A stretch of DNA of 9,535 bases from Clostridiales bacterium. Lineage in GTDB: Bacteria > Bacillota > Clostridia > Peptostreptococcales > Anaerovoracaceae. The translations under genes and the position numbers were made by a program. The notes beneath the pieces are model-generated. The model was not told the origin of the DNA and made no database searches. It saw only the letters and a list, made by a program, of their open reading frames with translations. Numbering within the stretch: the first letter of the stretch is position 1; every line of letters begins with the position of its first letter. Shown one piece after another: positions 1-5,997 of this stretch. Location of the stretch: assembly GCA_012799165.1 (NCBI GenBank), contig JAAZLU010000173.1, forward strand, positions 1 through 9,535, written 5' to 3'.

Positions 1-1644
1 AAGGTTGCCTTCAGAAGCGGCGGAGTGATGGGTCTGTGCGTTGTCGGTCTCGGAGTCTTAGGCGTGGGCCTCGCTTGCGTTCTTTTGGACCCGGATACCG
101 TAAGAAGATGCCTAACCGGCTTCGGCTTGGGCGCGTCCTCGATGGCCCTCTTCGGGCGCGTCGGAGGCGGAATCTATACAAAGGCTGCGGACGTCGGAGC
201 CGATCTGGTAGGTAAGGTCGAAGCGGGTATCCCCGAGGACGACCCCCGCAATCCCGCGGTAATCGCCGACAATGTAGGAGATAACGTCGGTGACGTGGCC
301 GGCATGGGTTCGGACCTCTTCGAATCCTATGTGGGCTCAATCATATCCGCGGTAGCTTTGGCATTTGCGGCGAGTTTTGAATTCGACGCGAAAAAGGGCA
401 TCGAATTCCCGCTGATTATTTCCGCCGTCGGAATAGTTGCTTCCATAGTGGGAATTCTGTCTGTGAAGGGTGACGATAAGTCCAATCCTTCCAATGCGTT
501 GAATGCCGGAACCTATATCGCTGCTATACTTGCAGCCGTGGCTTCCATCCTGCTTAGCAAGCAGTTCTTCGGGACCTTTGCGATGGGTTGGTCCGTCATA
601 AGCGGCCTGGTCGTCGGAACGGCGATAGGAAAGATAACGGAAATTTATACAGCTGATAACTACAGCAGCGTAAAGAGGATTGCCGAGCAATCTCAGACGG
701 GTCCGGCGACTAACATAATATCTGGTCTCGCCGTCGGTATGCATTCCACAGTCTTTCCCATGATAATTATAGCGATAGGAACAATCGTGGCCTATTACTT
801 CGGCGGACTTTACGGCATAGCTCTCGCGGCAGTCGGAATGCTCTCCACTGCAGGGATGACGATAGCGGTCGACGCATACGGCCCCGTATCGGATAATGCC
901 GGCGGAATCGCGGAGATGGCGGATCTCCCGGAGGAAGTCAGAAATATTACGGATACTTTAGACTCCGTAGGAAACACCACGGCTGCGATAGGAAAGGGCT
1001 TTGCGATAGGCTCGGCCGCACTGACTGCGCTCGCACTTTTTGTTTCTTACTCCGAGGTTGTTAAGCTCAAGACAATCGATATGCTCGATCCCATGGTCAT
1101 AGCGGGGACCTTCATCGGCGGCATGCTCCCCTTCCTCTTCTCGGCCTTCACCATGAATTCCGTGGGAAAGGCCGCCAACCAGATGATAGAAGAAGTAAGG
1201 CGCCAGTTTAGAGAGGATCCCGGCATCATGGCCGGCACTTCCAAGCCCGACTATGCGAGATGCGTCGACATTTCTACTAAGGCTGCTCTTCACGAAATGA
1301 TAGCACCCGCGCTGCTTGCAATCGTGGCTCCTTTGGCGATAGGCTTTATAATGGGACCCGAGGCTCTGGGCGGCATGCTCTGCGGAAGCCTCGTAACGGG
1401 CGTCCTGATGGCGCTGTTCATGTCGAATGCCGGCGGGGCTTGGGACAATGCCAAGAAATATATAGAAGGCGGCGCTCACGGCGGAAAGGGCAGTGAAGCC
1501 CACCGCGCGGCCGTAGTCGGAGACACCGTCGGAGATCCCTTCAAGGATACCTCGGGACCCTCGATCAACATACTCATAAAGCTGATGACCATAGTTGCAG
1601 TCGTATTCGCACCTCTCTTTCTGAAGTTCGGCGGACTGCTCTAA
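1..1644 (+). CDS. hppA: Membrane-bound ion-translocating pyrophosphatase, K+-dependent type (5' end outside window)
   Basis: This integral membrane enzyme hydrolyses cytoplasmic pyrophosphate and uses the energy to pump Na+ and/or H+ across the membrane. The reading frame is open from base 1; the first eight visible residues already match the family, so the GTG/ATG at 25/28 is internal. 547 residues are visible. Family proteins are usually about 650-750 long, so roughly the N-terminal quarter is missing. Seen (visible numbering): the substrate motif [11 protein letters not shown] at 64-74, the acidic loop DNVGDNVGD at 90-98, SDLFES at 104-109, [10 protein letters not shown] at 324-333, [14 protein letters not shown] at 476-489 and [10 protein letters not shown] at 507-516, separated by hydrophobic helices. 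Ala328 and Gly331 are the residues expected of K+-dependent enzymes; K+-independent ones have Lys and Thr there. Glu108, three residues after Asp105, is the gate arrangement of Na+-pumping enzymes, but some K+-dependent H+ pumps share it, so the ion is not settled. The gene ends at TAA, followed by a terminator. Confidence 0.97.
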   Translation, partial: KVAFRSGGVMGLCVVGLGVLGVGLACVLLDPDTVRRCLTGFGLGASSMALFGRVGGGIYTKAADVGADLVGKVEAGIPEDDPRNPAVIADNVGDNVGDVAGMGSDLFESYVGSIISAVALAFAASFEFDAKKGIEFPLIISAVGIVASIVGILSVKGDDKSNPSNALNAGTYIAAILAAVASILLSKQFFGTFAMGWSVISGLVVGTAIGKITEIYTADNYSSVKRIAEQSQTGPATNIISGLAVGMHSTVFPMIIIAIGTIVAYYFGGLYGIALAAVGMLSTAGMTIAVDAYGPVSDNAGGIAEMADLPEEVRNITDTLDSVGNTTAAIGKGFAIGSAALTALALFVSYSEVVKLKTIDMLDPMVIAGTFIGGMLPFLFSAFTMNSVGKAANQMIEEVRRQFREDPGIMAGTSKPDYARCVDISTKAALHEMIAPALLAIVAPLAIGFIMGPEALGGMLCGSLVTGVLMALFMSNAGGAWDNAKKYIEGGAHGGKGSEAHRAAVVGDTVGDPFKDTSGPSINILIKLMTIVAVVFAPLFLKFGGLL

Positions 1645-1682
1645 TCGAGCAAGATAAACATATTTAACAGCAGACATAAATT

Positions 1683-1716
1683 ACGGAGACCTGCGCGCTG
1701 CGCGGGTCTCCGTTTT
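1683..1716 (+). terminator. Intrinsic terminator after hppA
   Basis: A 14-base-pair stem (1683-1696 with 1700-1713, one G-U pair at 1692/1704) closes a three-base GCT loop. The run TTTT at 1713-1716 follows directly. It lies 39 bases after the hppA stop codon and before the promoter of the next gene, so it should separate the two transcription units. The U-tract is short, but the stem is long and GC-rich. Confidence 0.9.
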
Positions 1717-1737
1717 AATGCACGGACGAGGATTTTA

Positions 1738-1746
1738 TGGTAAAAT
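1738..1746 (+). promoter_or_regulatory. Probable extended -10 promoter for the ADP-ribosylglycohydrolase unit
   Basis: The sequence TGG followed by TAAAAT (1741-1746) is an extended -10 element (TGn plus a hexamer one base from TATAAT). It lies 22 bases after the hppA terminator and about 43 bases before the ATG at 1790. No good -35 hexamer exists at the right distance (ATGCAC at 1718-1723), which an extended -10 can tolerate. Its position in the only AT-rich stretch between terminator and gene supports the call. The gene also has a strong SD, AAGGAG at 1778-1783, six bases before ATG. Confidence 0.5.
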
Positions 1747-1789
1747 ATTTTAGTAAGTTAGCGATTAAAAAGCGGAAAAGGAGAGAGAG

Positions 1790-2557
1790 ATGTTCGGGGC
1801 CATCATAGGCGATATCGTGGGATCGATATACGAATTCGACAACATTAAGACAAAGGATTTCGAGCTGTTTTCGGAAGGCTGCAAGTTCACCGACGACACT
1901 GTGCTGACCTGTGCCGTTTGCTATGCGGTAAGGGAATTCAAGGCAAATTCGACGGTCAACGTTATAGGACAGATGCAAAATCGCATGATAGAATACGCCA
2001 AGCTCTACCCGGATGCGGGTTACGGAGCGATGTTTACCGAATGGTTCAACAATCCAAATCCGCGGCCCTATAACAGCTATGGCAACGGCTCGGCTATGAG
2101 GGTGTCCGCCTGCGGAATGCTCGCCGAATCTATGGACGAGGCCACCAATCTAGCCACCTACTCAGCCGAGGTTACTCACAACCATCCGGACGGTGTTAAG
2201 GGGGCGGTGGCGGTCGCTCAGGCGATATATATGGCGAGGATGGGCGAGACCAAGCAGCAGATAAAGGATCATTTGGGGAACTACTACAATCTGAATTTTA
2301 CCTTGGATGAAATACGCCCGAAATACAAGTTCGACGACAGCTGCGAGGGCAGCGTCCCGCAGGCCATCGTCGCCTTTTTGGAGGCGGAGGACTTCGAGGA
2401 CTGCATCAGGAACGCCGTATCCATAGGAGGAGATTCCGATACCATAGCCGCCATATCCGGAAGCATAGCGGAACCGTTTTTCGGAATACCTGCAAGGCTC
2501 GCCGCTCGCGTGTACGGCTATCTTACGCCCGAGCTGCGCACGGCTTTGGGTATATAG
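1790..2557 (+). CDS. ADP-ribosylglycohydrolase family protein (ARH/DraG fold)
   Basis: This 255-residue protein belongs to the dinuclear-Mg2+ ADP-ribosyl hydrolases, which remove ADP-ribose from modified proteins or related small molecules. It probably acts in the cytoplasm: no signal peptide or membrane segment is seen. Both halves of the family's metal site are present: the N-terminal GDIVGSIYEF (residues 7-16) and FTDDT (33-37, Asp35/Asp36), and the C-terminal GGDSDT (213-218, Asp215/Asp217). The intervening motifs GNGSAMR (98-104) and THNHPDG (129-135) are also intact, so it should be active. The length is slightly below the ~260-300 usual for the family. The start is fixed by AAGGAG six bases upstream and by alignment of the first residues with the family start. 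It is the first gene of a probable two-gene unit with the M20 peptidase. No ADP-ribosyltransferase or nitrogenase gene is nearby, so the substrate is unknown; the DraG role should not be assumed. Confidence 0.93.
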   Translation: MFGAIIGDIVGSIYEFDNIKTKDFELFSEGCKFTDDTVLTCAVCYAVREFKANSTVNVIGQMQNRMIEYAKLYPDAGYGAMFTEWFNNPNPRPYNSYGNGSAMRVSACGMLAESMDEATNLATYSAEVTHNHPDGVKGAVAVAQAIYMARMGETKQQIKDHLGNYYNLNFTLDEIRPKYKFDDSCEGSVPQAIVAFLEAEDFEDCIRNAVSIGGDSDTIAAISGSIAEPFFGIPARLAARVYGYLTPELRTALGI

Positions 2558-2583
2558 CAAACAATTTATTTTGAAACTCGTTA

Positions 2584-2599
2584 TAACCCGGGAGGGTTA
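2584..2599 (+). promoter_or_regulatory. Hairpin enclosing the SD of the M20 peptidase gene
   Basis: The 16 bases form a perfect six-base-pair stem (2584-2589 with 2594-2599) closed by GGGA, a GNRA-type tetraloop. The strong SD GGAGG (2591-2595) lies in the loop and 3' arm, and the ATG at 2602 begins three bases after the stem. When folded, the hairpin should limit ribosome access, so translation of the peptidase may depend on ribosomes arriving from the upstream gene or on a factor or temperature opening the stem. The pairing is seen in the sequence; the regulatory role is inferred. Confidence 0.5.
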
Positions 2600-2601
2600 A
2601 A

Positions 2602-4239
2602 ATGCAAGACAAGATTTATAAGATTATGGAGGAGCTGGTCGCGCTAAAGAGCGTCAGCTGCACGCACGAAGAGTACAAGGCGGGCGAATGGCTTGCCGAC
2701 TATTTCAAAAAGATACCCTATTTTAAGAAACATCCCGAGTTGACGGGGCTTGCGCCACTGCCGGGCGATATCTATGGCCGCGGAGTCGCCTGGGCTCTCG
2801 TATTAGGAAATTCCCCTAAAACCATCATATCCTCGGGGCATTACGATGTCGTGGGAACCGACAATTACGGGCCCTTGAAGGATTTTGCCTACGAGATAGG
2901 AGACGATCTGGATGCGGATCTGGCCCTGCAGAATCTCGATTCCGAGGCCAGGGCCGACATGGAGAGCGGCGACTGGATTTGGGGCAGGGGCGTAGCCGAT
3001 ATGAAGGGGGGTCATGCGGTGCATATCGCACTCCTCGAGGAAAATGTGAAGCTTGCCGAGGAAGGTAAGCTTCCGGGGTGCCACATGTACGTGGCGGTGC
3101 CCGATGAGGAGTCGTTTTCCGCAGGGATGAGGGAAGGCGCTAAGCTGATTCGCGAGCTGGTTAAGAAATATAATCTGGATATAAGAATGATGATAATACC
3201 CGAACCTTCCAATCTCTCCGGCGTGGCTCAGTCGATGTCCCTGGGAACGGTAGGCAAGATGATGCCCGTCGTGATGGTTCAGGGTGTTACCGCCCATGTC
3301 GGCAAATGCTTCAACGGCTTATCACCCATGAGTATAATGAACGGAATATATGCGCGCACGGAGAAGGCGCTGGAGTTTTGCGACAGCTTCGACGGGGAGG
3401 TTACCAGTCCGCCCACCTGGCAGCGCTACCGTGATATGAAAGAGCTCTACGATGTGACCATACCGCTGCGCACGTCGGGTTATTTTACCTTGCTCTGCTT
3501 TGAGCGGACTCCGGACGAAGTTATAGGCAGGCTCAAGGAAATTTCGCGCGAAGCTCTCGACGAGGCCGCCCGCGATGTCAAGGCCAAGTACGAAGAGTTT
3601 AAGAATATGGGTGCCACGGTGGAGAAGGAGGAAATCAAGTACGAGCCCGAAGTATATACATATGCGGAGCTTTCCGCCAAGCTTGCGGAAAGAGACGGCG
3701 AGAAATTCGAGGCTTTCAGGAGCGAACTCTACGATAAAATCACCCGGAAGGTCGAGGGAGGGGAGCTCAACTTTCCGGATGCGACCATAGAGATAATGGA
3801 AAAGGTTATGGATTATGCGGACCTTAAGCAGCCGGCAGTTCTCCTCGCCTTCGCTCCGCCCTTCTATCCTCCGGTGAACAGCGACCTTATAGAAGGTCAT
3901 GAGAATACCGCGACGAAGGCTTACGAAGTGGTGAAGAAGGAAGCGGAAAAGCTCGGAAGAAAGACCTACAGCGAGCATTACTTTATGGGAATATCCGACG
4001 GAAGTTACTGTGCGATGGGCAAGAAGTTCGACTACGCGATTTTTAAGGAAAACACGCCCACCTACGGAAGGCTCTACGATCTGGACTTCGAGACCATAGC
4101 AGAAAACAGCATACCCTTTGTGCTCTACGGCCCCGTATCCAAGGAGTATCATCAGTGGACCGAGAGGGTCGAGCGCAAGAGCCTGCTGGAGGAACTACCG
4201 CAGGTGACGCGTAAACTGATGGATTTTCTCTGGAGTTAG
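2602..4239 (+). CDS. RocB-like M20 family metallopeptidase/deacylase
   Basis: This 545-residue protein has the complete M20 di-zinc site: His80 and Asp82 in SGHYDVV, bridging Asp133 in GRGVADMKGG, catalytic Glu169 and metal ligand Glu170 in PDEES, Glu201 in IIPEPS, lid-domain His232 in TAHVGK, and C-terminal His517 in EYHQWTERV. The long lid insertion (about residues 240-410) and the closing H-x-W-T-E-R-V match the RocB branch, close to the ~560-residue Bacillus subtilis protein. RocB is encoded with arginine-catabolism genes there, but its reaction is not firmly established, so a peptidase or amide hydrolase of amino-acid derivatives is as far as the sequence goes. No signal peptide is seen; it should be cytoplasmic. 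It follows the ADP-ribosylglycohydrolase gene by 44 bases without a clear promoter or terminator between, suggesting cotranscription. The start is set by GGAGG six bases upstream. No rocA, rocD, rocF or arginine deiminase gene is in the window. Confidence 0.9.
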   Translation: MQDKIYKIMEELVALKSVSCTHEEYKAGEWLADYFKKIPYFKKHPELTGLAPLPGDIYGRGVAWALVLGNSPKTIISSGHYDVVGTDNYGPLKDFAYEIGDDLDADLALQNLDSEARADMESGDWIWGRGVADMKGGHAVHIALLEENVKLAEEGKLPGCHMYVAVPDEESFSAGMREGAKLIRELVKKYNLDIRMMIIPEPSNLSGVAQSMSLGTVGKMMPVVMVQGVTAHVGKCFNGLSPMSIMNGIYARTEKALEFCDSFDGEVTSPPTWQRYRDMKELYDVTIPLRTSGYFTLLCFERTPDEVIGRLKEISREALDEAARDVKAKYEEFKNMGATVEKEEIKYEPEVYTYAELSAKLAERDGEKFEAFRSELYDKITRKVEGGELNFPDATIEIMEKVMDYADLKQPAVLLAFAPPFYPPVNSDLIEGHENTATKAYEVVKKEAEKLGRKTYSEHYFMGISDGSYCAMGKKFDYAIFKENTPTYGRLYDLDFETIAENSIPFVLYGPVSKEYHQWTERVERKSLLEELPQVTRKLMDFLWS

Positions 4240-4249
4240 TATATACTAA
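4236..4249. repeat. Perfect 14-base palindrome over the peptidase stop codon
   Basis: TTAGTATATACTAA is a perfect inverted repeat without spacer; the TAG stop (4237-4239) lies in its left arm. It contains the -10-like hexamer TATACT (4242-4247). Size and symmetry would suit a dimeric repressor, but an AT-rich palindrome of this length can arise by chance, and no second copy is seen in the window. Confidence 0.35.
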
Positions 4250-4252
4250 TTA

Positions 4253-4405
4253 CGGCATAAGGATAAGCGAAAGCGATTTTGATGCCGGAGCTTGTATGTA
4301 GTGTCGAGAGTAGTAAGCATCAGCTATGATTTGGATGGGGAGCCGGAGGGAGACTTCGGCTCCGTTTACGACGGACAATGCTTCAGCCCATATTCGGGAA
4401 AGGAG
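4253..4405 (+). promoter_or_regulatory. Possible structured leader of the phosphohexomutase gene
   Basis: This is most of the longest non-coding stretch (4240-4409). Short perfect pairings compete. CGGCAT (4253-4258) pairs with ATGCCG (4282-4287). TGATGC (4280-4285) can instead pair with GCATCA (4317-4322). The 3' arm of the hairpin at 4339-4363 can instead pair with the SD: CTCCGTTT (4360-4367) with AAAGGAG (4399-4405), seven pairs and one bulged G. A -10-like TATGAT lies at 4325-4330, without a convincing -35. I do not recognise a known riboswitch class. The pairings are real; that they switch is conjecture. Confidence 0.3.
4339..4367 (+). terminator. Weak terminator-like hairpin upstream of the phosphohexomutase
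   Basis: A nine-pair stem (4339-4347 with 4355-4363, one G-U at 4346/4356) with a seven-base loop is followed by GTTT. The U-tract is too short for a confident terminator. It could end part of the peptidase transcripts, act as an attenuator, or protect the 5' end if the TATGAT at 4325-4330 is a true -10. It lies 42 bases before the next start codon. Confidence 0.35.
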
Positions 4406-4409
4406 AATT

Positions 4410-5936
4410 ATGAAGTATCTCGATTTACAAAACGGAAGCGATATTAGGGGAGTCGCAATAAGCGGAAAGGCGGAGGCGAACATTACGCCTGCTTCCACTG
4501 CGGATATAGCCTTCGGTTTCGTAACTTGGCTATCCGGCGTTAGCGGCAAAAAGCCCGATGCTCTTCATATTGCGGTAGGAAGGGACTCGAGAATTACCGG
4601 ACCCGCCCTGCAGCAGATTATGTGCGAGGCTCTGTCGGTGCTGGGGGCGAGAGTCTCCGATGCAGGGCTCGCATCTACGCCTGCCATGTTTATGTCATGC
4701 ATATTTCCTCAGACCGACTGCGACGGAGCGATAATGATAAGCGCCAGCCATCTTCCTTCGGATAGAAACGGATTTAAGTTTTTTGAGAAGCAAAAGGGCG
4801 GCCTGGATAAGGCTGACATAACGGAGATTTTGAGGACCGCTGCCCGCGGTTTTCCGGAGCCCTGCGACAAGTCTTTCCGAGGAGAGTGCCGCAAGTCGCC
4901 TCTTATGGATTTGTACTCGGCGCATCTGAGGTCACTTATATCGTCCGGATTGAAGCAAAGCGAGGAAGATAAACCGCTCGCCGGGCTCAAGATTGCAGTC
5001 GATGCCGGAAACGGTGCCGGAGGCTTTTATGCCACGGAAGTTCTTGCGCCTTTGGGCGCGGATATAAGCGCATCGCAATTTTTGGAGCCCGACGGAACTT
5101 TTCCCAATCATTCTCCCAATCCCGAGGACGAGGCCGCGATGAGCTCCCTCTGCGAAAGAGTTAAGGAGTCCGGGGCGGATTTGGGCATAATCTTCGACAC
5201 GGATGTCGACCGCATGGCCGTGGCAGGCTCCGACGGTCGCAGCATAGCGAGGAACGGCATAGTTGCGCTTGCTGCTCTTCTGGCTTCCAATCGCGGCATA
5301 ATAGTCACCGACAGCATAACGAGTACCCAGCTGCACGAATTTCTCGTCGGTCGGGGCTACGAGCATCTGCGCTACAAGAGAGGGTATAGGAATGTAATCA
5401 ACAAGGCCGTCGAGCTCAACGAGGAGGGCCGCTTCTGTCCGCTCGCCATAGAAACCTCAGGGCACGCCGCCCTTAAGGAGAACTATTTCCTGGACGACGG
5501 GGCCTATCTTGCGACTAAGATTGTCGTAAAGACTGCGCAGCTCAAGAGGGAGGGCAGGGCGATAGAGTCGCTTATAGAGGATTTAAAGGAGCCTGCGGAA
5601 GCTGCTGAATTCAGGCTTCCCGTCCTCGCATCGGACTTCGCTTCTTATGCCGATGCGGTGCTCGAGGATCTGAGGCTTATGATAGAGAAATTTGAAGGAG
5701 AGCCCGCAAGTGCCATACGCATGAGCTTGGAGCTTCCCAACTACGAAGGCGTTCGGGTAAACTGCGAGGCGGAAGATTTTGCGGGTTGGTTCCTCATAAG
5801 AAAATCGCTTCACGATCCTCTGATGCCTATCAATATCGAGAGCGATTGCGAAGGAGGAGTCGCGAGGATAGCGACAGCTCTTGCAGGCATGCTCTCAAAA
5901 TTCGAAGGACTGGACTTGAGCCTGCTCAGGGATTGA
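4410..5936 (+). CDS. Phosphomannomutase/phosphoglucomutase-family phosphohexomutase, diverged branch
   Basis: This 508-residue alpha-D-phosphohexomutase should interconvert 1- and 6-phosphates of a hexose (glucose, mannose or glucosamine), feeding glycogen, cell-wall or surface-polysaccharide synthesis. All four domains are recognisable: the phosphoserine loop ISASHLPSDRNGFKF (110-124; catalytic Ser113), the metal loop DTDVDR (263-268, in place of the usual DGDxDR), the sugar-binding loop ETSGH (348-352) and the phosphate-binding loop RKSLHDP followed by PINIE (464-477). The last replaces the common RxSGTEP; I recall a similar SLHDP variant in plant and clostridial homologues, from memory only. 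Catalytic Ser, the three metal Asps and the ESGH-type His are kept, so it is probably active. Start: ATG 4410 has AAAGGAG (4399-4405) four bases upstream and gives the family-typical beginning, with DIRG at residues 11-14. The in-frame ATG at 4326 would add 28 unrelated residues and has no comparable SD. Substrate preference cannot be read from the sequence. Confidence 0.9.
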   Translation: MKYLDLQNGSDIRGVAISGKAEANITPASTADIAFGFVTWLSGVSGKKPDALHIAVGRDSRITGPALQQIMCEALSVLGARVSDAGLASTPAMFMSCIFPQTDCDGAIMISASHLPSDRNGFKFFEKQKGGLDKADITEILRTAARGFPEPCDKSFRGECRKSPLMDLYSAHLRSLISSGLKQSEEDKPLAGLKIAVDAGNGAGGFYATEVLAPLGADISASQFLEPDGTFPNHSPNPEDEAAMSSLCERVKESGADLGIIFDTDVDRMAVAGSDGRSIARNGIVALAALLASNRGIIVTDSITSTQLHEFLVGRGYEHLRYKRGYRNVINKAVELNEEGRFCPLAIETSGHAALKENYFLDDGAYLATKIVVKTAQLKREGRAIESLIEDLKEPAEAAEFRLPVLASDFASYADAVLEDLRLMIEKFEGEPASAIRMSLELPNYEGVRVNCEAEDFAGWFLIRKSLHDPLMPINIESDCEGGVARIATALAGMLSKFEGLDLSLLRD

Positions 5937-5997
5937 AAAAATCCGGATTTGAGACTGCTCTAATACTACAGAAGTTTTAACAAACAACGGGGTAAAA

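Noticed and set aside
2571..2587. Promoter before the M20 peptidase (TTGAAA at 2571-2576 and TATAAC at 2582-2587)
   Set aside because: Only five bases separate the hexamers; cotranscription with the upstream gene is simpler.
3322..4152. 276-codon minus-strand reading frame opposite the M20 peptidase gene
   Set aside because: Same in-register shadow effect; the sense frame carries conserved M20/RocB motifs throughout.
4326..4409. Upstream in-frame ATG start for the phosphohexomutase (28 extra residues)
   Set aside because: No SD of comparable strength; the extra residues do not resemble the family, while ATG 4410 has AAAGGAG and the typical N-terminus.
5937..5997. Promoter before dnaE (TTGAGA at 5949-5954 as -35; TAATAC at 5961-5966 as -10)
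   Set aside because: The spacing between the hexamers is only six bases and no -10 occurs 16-18 bases after the -35-like element.
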